Of a stretch of 64,000 bases of DNA, positions 35,720 to 45,879 are shown piece by piece; positions within the stretch are counted from its first letter, which is position 1; every line of letters starts with the position of its first letter. The translations under genes and the position numbers were made by a program. Below the pieces are notes generated by a model. That model saw only the letters and a program-made list of their open reading frames with translations, had not been told where the DNA came from and ran no database searches. This stretch comes from Mesostigma viride (Eukaryota > Streptophyta > Mesostigmatophyceae > Mesostigmatales > Mesostigmataceae): contig RPFO01000034.1 in assembly GCA_009746045.1 (NCBI GenBank), positions 2,238,471 to 2,302,470 on the forward strand. The letters run 5' to 3'.

Positions 35720-37219
35720 CTAATCATCGCTGTATTCTGATTCATCGCTGTATGTTCGAAAAGAATTCCTGACCGCAAAAATAGAGCAACCCGCTGCCCT
35801 GAGCAGGTCTAGACTTTGTGAGGTGACTTGCTCACAACAATAGACATTTAACACGGACAGTCTCGCACAGCGCTGCGCCACCACCTTCAAGCTGGCATCC
35901 GTTAGGCTTCTGCAAAATGCAAGGCCCAGCTGCTGCAGCGCAGGGCACCTCCTCGCCAGCCTGGAAATACTGGCATCCGTGATCGCGGAGCATCCACCCA
36001 GATCCAAGCAATCCAACTGCGGGCAGTGCCGCGCCACCGCCATGACACTGCTGTCCGTCACGCCGCAGCGATTCAGCCGCAAGCGCCGGAGCTCGGGGCA
36101 GCTGGCCGCAATGACTGCAATGCCGGCATCCGTCATTTTACTACACCCGCTCAGGTAGAGCTCCCGCATCTCGTTCCGGTCGATTTCCACAAGTACCTCC
36201 ACAGATGCGTCCGTTATGCCAATACATCCTGACAAGTTCAGCGTCTGCAGATGCGAGGCACTCTCGAGGAAGTTCAAGAGCCCGTCGTCACTGATGTCTG
36301 TACTGCCGCTGATATCAAGGTACTCCAGCTCCCTGCAGCCCTCGAGCGCTCTCAGCGCGCAATCCTCCATCCCCCACCCTGCCACGTCCAGCTTCTTGAG
36401 CCGGGGGCATCCCTGCGCCAGGAGGCTGATTCCTAACGACGTCACGCCGGCACCGCGCGTCCGCTCCGTGATGTAATCGACCTCGCTTGTCTTCCCGATC
36501 ATCAGCGTCTCTAGATTGGGGCAGTGGGTCGCCAGCTCAGCGACCGCCTTGTCCGTAACGGGCAGCCCCACCGCGTTCAGATACCGCAGGTCCGGGCAGT
36601 TCTCAGCCAGCGCGATAATTCCGGCGTCTGACACCTGCCCCGGCAGACAGTTCAGCATGTTCCCGTCGTCGTGAAAGAAAGCCACGCGCACGTCCACGTG
36701 GCGCAGCCGCGGGCACTTGGCGGCGACCGTTGCCAGCGTGCGGTCGTTCAGGCACCAGACGGGTTTGGTCCAGTCGAGCCGCTCCCCACACTCGATAAGG
36801 GACATCCAGTCCCAACAGTCGGGCTGACATTCCGCCTCTCGGGTCTGTCTGGTTACGGTCGACAGCGTGGTCAGGTCGGGGCACTTCCCCGCGAGGAAGA
36901 CGAGAGCGTCGCGGACGCGGGCGTGGACCATGTCGGCGCGCCGTTCACGGAAGGCAAAGTGCACCGGCGGGTCCTCTGCGAATATTTCCGTCACCCGCAA
37001 CAGGGACTCGTCCACGGCGGCGCGCAGCAGGCGCGACTGGCGCAGCTGCACGCGTGTGATGATGGGGAGGCGGGAGAGCGTGTCCACGCCCAGCGTGGGG
37101 ATGTTGGCGACCATCTCCAGGGGGGACAGCTGGTGCCGGGTGTGGCCTGTGTGGCCGTGGTCTGGAGGCGTGGAGGTGGTAGGAGGCGGCTGCGGGACGA
37201 GGGCCAGGGTCAGGCCTCG
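35720..37219 (-). CDS. Leucine-rich repeat protein of the cysteine-containing (AMN1/FBXL) type, last exon
   Basis: 499 codons to the stop at 35720. From about one third onward there are tandem 26-residue repeats of the form CPxLxxLxLxxCxxITDxSxxxLA, for example CPELRRLRLNRCGVTDSSVM and CPQLDCLDLGGCSAITDASI. These form an LRR solenoid as in F-box/LRR proteins and AMN1, used for protein binding (family knowledge). No F-box is seen in this exon. Its 5' border is set at the acceptor TTTTACCCCCTACGCAG (37220); an internal ATG at 37114 is an alternative start. The C-terminal end is acidic (SDESEYSDD). Without an acceptor the frame would read on through a 7-mer array, which I take as intronic. Confidence 0.8.
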   Translation of the reverse strand, partial: RGLTLALVPQPPPTTSTPPDHGHTGHTRHQLSPLEMVANIPTLGVDTLSRLPIITRVQLRQSRLLRAAVDESLLRVTEIFAEDPPVHFAFRERRADMVHARVRDALVFLAGKCPDLTTLSTVTRQTREAECQPDCWDWMSLIECGERLDWTKPVWCLNDRTLATVAAKCPRLRHVDVRVAFFHDDGNMLNCLPGQVSDAGIIALAENCPDLRYLNAVGLPVTDKAVAELATHCPNLETLMIGKTSEVDYITERTRGAGVTSLGISLLAQGCPRLKKLDVAGWGMEDCALRALEGCRELEYLDISGSTDISDDGLLNFLESASHLQTLNLSGCIGITDASVEVLVEIDRNEMRELYLSGCSKMTDAGIAVIAASCPELRRLRLNRCGVTDSSVMAVARHCPQLDCLDLGGCSAITDASISRLARRCPALQQLGLAFCRSLTDASLKVVAQRCARLSVLNVYCCEQVTSQSLDLLRAAGCSIFAVRNSFRTYSDESEYSDD

Positions 37220-37349
37220 CTGCGTAGGGGGTAAAAGGGGATGGGGCCAAGAAAAGGATTCGAGGGGTGGAGGGAAGCGGTCCAGAGGGAAGAAGTGCGA
37301 TGAGTGAGTAAGGGTGGATGAGCGGAGGAGAGGGATAAGTGCAGATCTA

Positions 37350-38440
37350 CAGGACCAAGGACCAAGGACCAAGGACCAAGGACCAAGGACCAAGGACCAA
37401 GGACCAAGGACCAAGGACCAAGGACCAAGGACCAAGGACCAAGGACCAAGGACCAAGGACCAAGGACCAAGGACCAAGGACCAAGGACCAAGGACCAAGG
37501 ACCAAGGACCGAGGACCAAGGACCAAGGACCAAGGACCAAGGACCAAGGACCAAGGACCAAGGACCAAGGACCAAGGACCAAGGACCAAGGACCAAGGAC
37601 CAAGGACCAAGGACCAAGGACCAAGGACCAAGGACCAAGGACCAAGGACCAAGGACCAAGGACCAAGGACCGAGGGCCAAGGACCAAGGACCAAGGACCA
37701 AGGACCGAGGACCAAGGACCAAGGACCAAGGACCAAGGACCAAGGACCAAGGACCAAGGACCGAGGACCGAGGACCAAGGACCAAGGACCAAGGACCAAG
37801 GACCAAGGACCAAGGACCAAGGACCAAGGACCAAGGACCAAGGACCGAGGGCCAAGGACCAAGGACCAAGGACCAAGGACCAAGGACCAAGGACCAAGGA
37901 CCGAGGGCCAAGGACCAAGGACCAAGGACCAAGGACCGAGGACCAAGGACCAAGGACCAAGGACCAAGGACCAAGGACCAAGGACCAAGGACCGAGGGCC
38001 AAGGACCAAGGACCAAGGACCAAGGACCAAGGACCGAGGGCCAAGGACCAAGGACCAAGGACCAAGGACCAAGGACCAAGGACCAAGGACCGAGGACCAA
38101 GGACCAAGGACCGAGGACCAAGGACCAAGGACCAAGGACCGAGGACCGAGGACCGAGGACCGAGGACCAAGGACCAAGGACCAAGTACCAAGGACCAAGG
38201 ACCAAGGACCAAGGACCGAGGACCGAGGACCAAGGACCAAGGACCAAGGACCAAGGACCAAGGACCAAGGACCAAGGACCAAGGACCAAGGACCAAGGAC
38301 CGAGGACCAAGGACCAAGGACCAAGGACCAAGGACCGAGGACCAAGGACCAAGGACCAAGGACCAAGGACCAAGGACCAAGGACCAAGGACCAAGGACCG
38401 AGGACCAAGGACCAAGGACCGAGGACCAAGGACCAAGAAT
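37350..38440. repeat. (GGACCAA)n heptanucleotide array, about 155 units
   Basis: Pure 7-bp units with a recurring A-to-G change (GGACCGA, sometimes GGGCCAA) and one GTACCAA. Every frame of a 7-mer is read in turn, so the array is open in several frames on both strands (GPRTKDQ or GPWSLVL heptapeptides). It starts ~130 bp from the LRR acceptor. Confidence 0.97.
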
Positions 38441-39110
38441 AGCATAAGGGGCGACGATGACTAAAGGGTGGATGAGCCAAGGACATTGGCACAGAAAGAA
38501 AGACATGGCACATGACATGCAAGAGGGACAAGGTAAACTGATGCACATACTGCACCCCCAACAAAGCACCGCCAAGAGCATTATTGTCAAGGGATAACTC
38601 TTCCCCATTATATTTGCCAACATGGCAATCATTTGACAGTGTCACAAATCAGAAGGGGAATTTCACAGAAGGGGAATATCCCGATCAGAAATGGCGCAAC
38701 CAAAAATCGCTGCTGTAGCCTTCAATGCAGAAGTATGGGCAGGAAACGGAAAATGTACATGGTTTCCGTGCCGCTGAAGATGGGGTCTAAAGAAGCCCAG
38801 ACAGTGGCTTCTCTCTGACTGATGAGGCGAACAGATAATGCTTTATATTAAGCAGAAATAAAACAGCAATGACAGCATGTACAGCATGTGCAGCGTGTGC
38901 AGACATGAGCAGTGACACCAGCAGTGGCTAACCCTGGGGTCACATATTCCATCCAATTATTCAGAACATCGTCTAGCTTACTAGCTTAGTTCCAATTTTA
39001 TCATTTGTGCTTATGTTATGGAGTTGTGACTCGCAAAGCAGCGAACGTGCTTCATTGACGAACTGTAAGCATTTTCCCCGAATGCTCGAATGGCAGGATG
39101 TGACACTCAC
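38441..39110. other. Non-coding stretch, possibly intron
   Basis: No supported exon. If the exon at 39111-39425 belongs to the LRR gene, this is part of a 1.9-kb intron together with the heptanucleotide array. Confidence 0.45.
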
Positions 39111-39425
39111 CAGTTGAGAAAACCCGCGAATACCCTCGGGAGACTGCCCTCCAGAAGCTGGCTCGATTCTCCAGATGGTATACCGTCCAAGGGGAACGAA
39201 AAACCCAATATCCTGGCCTCGGTTGACGCTTACGGGAAGAAGCAGGTTTCCCGATCCGTGAAGTGCAAGTTCGTGCCCATCAGCTTTTGCTATTGCGAAC
39301 AGACGGCAAAGCGTCGCGACTGAGACGAATGTGCAGCATTCACTCCCCTCTGGAACAGTAACGGGTAATGCGACTTCTTTTACCCGACTTTCCCCTAGAC
39401 CAGGGATGCTCATGTCAGGCAGCAT
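39111..39425 (-). CDS. Protein of unknown function, probable first exon (105 codons)
   Basis: ATG at 39425 in a good context (ACCATGC) opens 105 codons without a stop and ends at a strong donor CAACTG/GTGAGT in phase 0. The protein has no tract bias and reads as normal coding sequence (SRVKEVALPVTVPEG, FVPLGRYTIWRIEPASGG). I do not recognise the family. The next exon on this strand with a phase-0 acceptor is the LRR exon at 37219, so this could be the N-terminus of the LRR protein. That link is inference. Confidence 0.5.
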
Positions 39426-40638
39426 GGTGGACGAACAGACAATTGCAACTGGTGCCAGGGCAAGCCGTCTGTATTACCCTCCTAGCATTTCGGCATCCAT
39501 ACAGAAGGTCGTGTTTAAATGCTGAGGTCGATGTCCGGGTTTCGCCGTCGTTTCTGGCAAATGTAAGGTGCAAACTTCGTGCCCGGGAAAGGAACTGATC
39601 AGAAAAAGAAATGCGACCTCCTCGGCCAACGGAGCTATGTGTATTTAACGAATTCGTTGGCCAAAAGAGCAACGCCGTATTGTGGACAAGTTATTGTAAT
39701 AAGCTCAGGTACTTACGTTAGTGTCGTCGATACCTAATGCAAGAGCGATCAAACCTTCGCATCCTTGGGCTGGCAACTGACCCGCAACCACGGGTACTTG
39801 CGCAAGGCCACGAAATTTTCGGGCGCCAAATTTTGCATGATGCCTGCATGATGAGTTTCCGCGCGTTGATCCCCTCCCAGTCCATCATTTGGCGCCACAT
39901 CAGACGCGCGAAATCGGGCACTGCAGGCTGTCATACTGCTGTTTGCGCCGCGCAAGGGTGGCCTGACTCAGGTTGTTGCGGTGAAAAGCCGCTGAACTTT
40001 CCGCGGCAAGTTGCAACATTCAAAGTTACACAGGACACGTGTGACAATGACAAGCAAAGCCAGGCGAACGCTCGCGACCGCCTGGTTCAGTGATCAGTGT
40101 CATGCACGGGCGTTCAATCAGCCGATCATTCACCATCTGCCGCCTCGCCCGTGATTGCTCGAATTCTCCGCCCAAGCCCCTCGTCAAGTCGCTCCCCCGC
40201 TACGGCCAGAAAGTGCTGCGGCAATTCCCACCATTCGCTGCCAAGACCATCGAGCTGTTCGCGTTGGGAAAAGCGCCCCGTTCACGATTCCTTTTCGTTG
40301 CGTTCTATAATAAATCCTGGTTCTCCTCGTTCGTGTGGCTTGATCGGTGGGGCCTCGTTGATGTAATGGAATAAGGTAGGTCATCCCGAGGAAGGCAAAG
40401 AGATTATTTAGACCATATTGCTTCACTCGTATGCTCGTGATCCGGCAGGCGAGCTGAGGTTGACGATCCGGACTCCGATTCTCTGAAACAGCACTCGATT
40501 GCGCCCTACATCTTCCTCTTCTGTGGTGGCTCTGCTAAGCGTAGCGAGTCCATTGATTGCTCTACTGCGCGGCCTTTCTAAGTGCACATTTTTCGATGCC
40601 CTTCTCGTGTTTCGCTCTTTTCTCACGACAGAGGTAGT
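39426..40638. other. Intergenic region between two divergent starts
   Basis: No secure gene. At 39718-39955 (-) two overlapping frames each look partly coding (MWRQMMDWEGINARKLIM and NLAPENFVALRKYPWL), as if one exon had suffered a frameshift; I cannot place it in a gene. The promoter of the MATH-P4H gene should lie at the right end. Confidence 0.4.
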
Positions 40639-43600
40639 ATGGGATTGATGTGCTCTCGGCAGAACCTGCCGCAGTACAAGCAGACCTCCGCGCTGTCCGA
40701 AGTTTACCCCAGCATCTCGAAAATGAACGACCGGCAACTTCCACCCTCGGGCCAAGGATCAGGTGGGGCATTGCGAGAAATGATCGTTTGCAATTACTGC
40801 ACGGGGCAGCCATTTTCCTGGCAATATCTCACAATTGCCGTGGTTTCCATGGCATGCCCATCTTTCATCCATTCAGATGTCAAGTGGACACTCCGCAATT
40901 TCGCTCAGTACAGCGAGGACCTGCGTGCTGAAGGCCAGATGAGAAAACTATCCTCATCCCCTTTTCCGTGCGCGGGCCATAAGTGGCACATGACGGTTTG
41001 CCTCGCCAAAGGAGGCATCAAGGGGGACTCCCTGCACCTGGTGGTGGATTTTGCGGACGCCGAGTCCCTGGAACCAGGCGTGTCCTACTTCTACAAGCTT
41101 CAGGTGGAGATGCGGTTCGGCAAGAATGTTCTTCGGCTCGGTACGCGCACGGCTGGGAAAGTGATTTTCCTTCTATTTGGTTTCTATGTCCATGCCACGA
41201 TTGTATGTAGCCCGATCGCTATTTACTTGACAGGAATTATTTATGCATACTTTCAAGAACGAGCCGGGATCCCTGTCAGGTTCGCCAGGTGATACATCAG
41301 GAGGGCGGTTGGTTACGCGTCAGCCGTTGTGTTTATGACTCTCGCGGTTTGCCTTGTTCATAGTAGATCAATGTGTACCCTTGGCTCCTGTGTATACAAC
41401 TGCCTTTCCCCTTCCCCTTCCCCTTCCCCTTCCCCTTCCCCTTCCCCTTCCCTTCCCTTCCCCTTCCCCTTCCCCTTCCCTTCCCCTTCCCCTTCCCCTT
41501 CCCCTTCCCTTCCCCTTCCCCTTCCCCTTCCCCTTCCCCTTCCCCTTCCCCTTCCCCTTCCCCTTCCCCTTCCCCTTCCCCTTCCCCTTCCCCTTCCCCT
41601 TCCCCTTCCCCTTCCCTTCCCCTTCCCCTTCCCCTTCCCCTTCCCTTCCCCTTCCCCTTCCCCTTCCCCTTCCCCTTCCCCTTCCCCTTCCCTTCCCCTT
41701 CCCCTTCCCTTCCCCTTCCCCTTCCCTTCCCCTTCCCCTTCCCCTTCCCCTTCCCCTTCCCCTTCCCTTCCCCTTCCCCTTCCCCTTCCCTTCCCCTTCC
41801 CCTTCCCCTTCCCCTTCCCCTTCCCCTTCCCCTTCCCTTCCCCTTCCCCTTCCCTTCCCCTTCCCCTTCCCCTTCCCTTCCCCTTCCCCTTCCCTTCCCC
41901 TTCCCCTTCCCCTTCCCCTTCCCCTTCCCCTTCCCCTTCCCCTTCCCCTTCCCCTTCCCCTTCCCCTTCCCCTTCCCCTTCCCCTTCCCCTTCCCCTTCC
42001 CCTTCCCCTTCCCCTTCCCCTTCCCCTTCCCCTTCCCCTTCCCCTTCCCCTTCCCCTTCCCCTTCCCTTCCCTTCCCCTTCCCCTTCCCCTTCCCCTTCC
42101 CCTTCCCCTTCCCCTTCCCCTTCCCCTTCCCCTTCCCTTCCCCTTCCCCTTCCCTTCCCCTTCCCCTTCCCCTTCCCCTTCCCCTTCCCCTTCCCTTCCC
42201 CTTCCCCTTCCCCTTCCCCTTCCCCTTCCCCTTCCCCTTCCCCTTCCCTTCCCCTTCCCCTTCCCCTTCCCCTTCCCCTTCCCCTTCCCCTTCCCCTTCC
42301 CCTTCCCCTTCCCCTTCCCCTTCCCCTTCCCCTTCCCTTCCCCTTCCCCTTCCCCTTCCCCTTCCCTTCCCCTTCCCCTTCCCCTTCCCCTTCCCCTTCC
42401 CCTTCCCCTTCCCCTTCCCCTTCCCCTTCCCCTTCCCTTCCCCTTCCCCTTCCCCTTCCCCTTCCCCTTCCCTTCCCCTTCCCCTTCCCCTTCCCTTCCC
42501 TTCCCCTTCCCCTTCCCCTTCCCCTTCCCCTTCCCCTTCCCTTCCCCTTCCCCTTCCCCTTCCCCTTCCCCTTCCCCTTCCCCTTCCCTTCCCTTCCCCT
42601 TCCCTTCCCCTTCCCCTTCCCCTTCCCCTTCCCCTTCCCTTCCCCTTCCCCTTCCCTTCCCCTTCCCCTTCCCCTTCCCTTCCCCTTCCCCTTCCCCTTC
42701 CCCTTCCCCTTCCCCTTCCCCTTCCCCTTCCCCTTCCCCTTCCCCTTCCCCTTCCCCTTCCCCTTCCCCTTCCCCTTCCCCTTCCCCATCCATCGGTGCT
42801 TTCTCAAATCGCTCCTCCCCTGGCCGCCCTGCCCTGTTTCAGATGTCCTGCCCTGCCCTTCTTTCTTTTCTCGCCGTGTCTCTGTTCCTGTTTGCTCACC
42901 CGCGTTTCTTCCTGCCCGGCCCTGCTTTCCCACCCCTGTGCTTTTTCTTTCCTTCATGCACCATTGCTCGTGTGCCTCTTGTCCGTGCGCCTCCTAATCG
43001 TGGGCCTCCTAACCTTGCACCTTTCTCTTTATACCTCACTCCTGCTGCCTGCTGTTGTTCTTCCTGTCCTTATGCCCCTTGCTCCCACCCCATGGTTCTT
43101 GAGCCTCTTCTTCTTTGTTCTCGCGCCCACAGAGCAATCGGCCCAGTTTGGCCTGTCCAGCCCCCGCATCGCATTTGAGGACGTGGCCCCCCTCGCGCAG
43201 GTGCTGTCGTCGCTGGGCAAGGACGGCAGCCTGGTCATCATCCTCAAGGCCACGCCCACCACCAGTGAGTCATGTATACTAGCCAACATGTGGTACATGG
43301 CTTCTCAAAGGCGCTCAGAGCTTTCTTAGTTTGCGCGAAGATGTCTTAATTCAACAAATCATAAGTATACCGGAACGTTACACATAGTTTTCGCAGCTTT
43401 CGCCGGTACTCTATCCACCGCTGAGTCGTGTGCCCTCCAGGCGGCACTAGTGGGTCCTGGTCATTACTCAAACGTACGCTGTGCTGGCTGGCTGGCCACA
43501 AGTGAGTCAAGTGCGCTCCAGGCCCCACCAGTCTCCAGCAAGTCATGGCCAACACTCTATGTGGTCATTGCTTGTTGGCCTGCCACCAGCAGCGAGTGTT

Positions 43601-45568
43601 GTGAGCGCTCATGACGTCACGCCAGCCACCCGCGGACTGTATCAGGTTCACGGCCACTTGGGAGTTTGCATTTTGTTGGCCGTGCTCCTTCTAGCATGTG
43701 GCCGGTCAGTGAGGCCAGGTGGTTGGTACAGTGCTTGGTGGGTACGAATCCCAGTGGCTGCAGCGGCACTGAACAGATTGTCTGATCTGGACGGGTTCCG
43801 ATGAGACATTCCGACCCGAATATGTTGGAGTTAAACGTGACTTTCCCCTGCCTCCTAATTGTACAATCCTGTTCCAAATATGGATGACATTGTTTTGTTT
43901 TTAATGTACTGCTGTCATTCGTGGGTGTCAACCATCCGAGCTGCCCTGTCGGAGGCTGACGGACGGAGAGCAACCCCCTTCCCTGGTGGCGTGCCCCCAA
44001 TGCCCCTGGCCCCAACCCCCCAAACCCCTGAAGTGGATGCCCCTAACGCAGACAACGTCAAGGCGTTCGGAATGTCCGTGTCGGCACCGCCGGCGGCGGA
44101 GCTGGAGGCTCCTGAGGGGAGCTCGCCGGGTCTCATCCTCAAGCCCATCTGCATCAGCCCACGGTGAGATATAGTGGCATTACAATGATAATAGTTGTAA
44201 CCATAAATAGTATCATCAGACGCATGCATGCTTTCCTCGTCTCGTCCTCACGCCCATCTGCATCAGGCCACGGGGAGAGAAATGTTTGATCTTCAAGAAG
44301 ATGTCTGGAACATATATCATTGTGAAACTGATAAGGGTTGTACCTACAATGTTTTTTACTACTTAGCAATTTTTTTGAAAGTTAATCATTGTTAAGGCAT
44401 TGTTTCACTTTTATAACTGTTACGGAGCATGAACTCTCAAGGGAAGGGGTGAAGGCGGGGGAAGATGCATGCAGTGTACTGCCTAGTGCACGGTCCAGTC
44501 AGAAATCACGTGGAGATTATTTGTTTCGATGATGATAGTCATGTTGTAATGCATGTGCACTCCATCGTTATGGGGGATACATCGAGCTGCGCGGGTTTAC
44601 AGCATGCTGGTTGGGGGGTCCATGCAATGCATCCCTGGGGTGAACGTTGCCTCGTCTGACCAGCGGTTTGGTGTATTTAATGGCTTGGCAGTCCCTGCAT
44701 GCCTGGTATGTGTGAAGTAAATGTGGTTGCCGTGACCAAAGCAGCATGATCGTTGCTTTTAGGTTTGGATATAAGATGTTGTCCCATGTGCTGCTGACTC
44801 ACCCGCTGACTAGCCCTGCCCCCTGCGTGTGGCTCCCCGGCCGCACCCCCATCTGTCGCGCACCCTGCAGGGTGATCAACCTGATCAACTTTGTGTCCAA
44901 GGACCAGTGCCAGTACCTGATCCAGATGGCCACGCCCCACCTGCGGCCGTCGCTGGTCTCGGGTCACCGTGTGTCCAAGGTATAGGCGCGCGCCGCATGC
45001 CGCCACAGGCATGCACAGCGGTGTCAATTGTTTACGAACATGCGGGGACCATCGCGCGTCAGGCTAGGCGCGCGCTGCCGCCGCGGTGGTTTGTGCAAGG
45101 AAGGTTTATATTCATGCAGGCATGTCTACTCTGTCACACACAAAGAAAACATACTGCCGCGAGCGCTACTACGGTTACCGTGCAAGTGCTCGTGCAATGG
45201 TAGGGGGATGCAAGAGGGGCCACGCGCTTGTGCCAGGTAACAGATGCATGGATGGTTCCTGTTGGTAATGGGCGGTAGGCGCCACGTTGGTTTTGGGCAG
45301 CGTGTGAGGCATGACGATGCCAAGGGACAGAATTTGCCGCCAAGTTTTGGAACAGAATTCGCCTGGATATGGATGAGTGAACACGGCAGGTGACAAACTT
45401 TGAGGTGATGGTTCGTCCCTTTATATCGAGGTCGTATTTTCCCCGACCGCTCCTTGGTTATGGTGCGAGGGCCCAGCATGGGTCTGCCGGTGAGAAGCCA
45501 GTGTGAATGGACTAGTTATCTTCAGCGCTACCCTATTTGGGCACACACACACACACACAACCCAGAAC

Positions 45569-45656
<88 letters not shown>

Positions 45657-45735
45657 CACAACCCAGAACCGCACGCACACACACACGCACACAAAACCCA
45701 GAACCACACACACACACACACACACAACCCAGAAC

Positions 45736-45766
<31 letters not shown>

Positions 45767-45846
45767 CCCAGAACCGCGCACACACACACACACACACACA
45801 ACCCAGAACCGCACGCACACACACACACACACACAAAACCCAGAAC

Positions 45847-45879
<33 letters not shown>

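Noticed and set aside
37350-38440. Telomere-like repeat
   Set aside because: GGACCAA is not related to TTTAGGG or TTTTAGGG in sequence, and genes lie on both sides.
37210-38645. GPWSLVL and GPRTKDQ repeat proteins
   Set aside because: Heptanucleotide array; a strong acceptor at 37220 separates it from the LRR exon.
41329-43329. A 666-codon PSPSP/LPLPL protein and minus-strand GEGEG/GKGKG proteins
   Set aside because: The CCCCTT array lies between two phase-matched MATH exons; only its last ~130 nt (43133-43264) are a real exon.
43481-43804. Possible exon between MATH exon 3 and the P4H linker
   Set aside because: No conserved motif; direct joining of 43264 to 43941 is in frame. AGTGAGTCA at 43265 and AAGTGAGTCA near 43499 may be one more border copy, but the similarity is too short to count.
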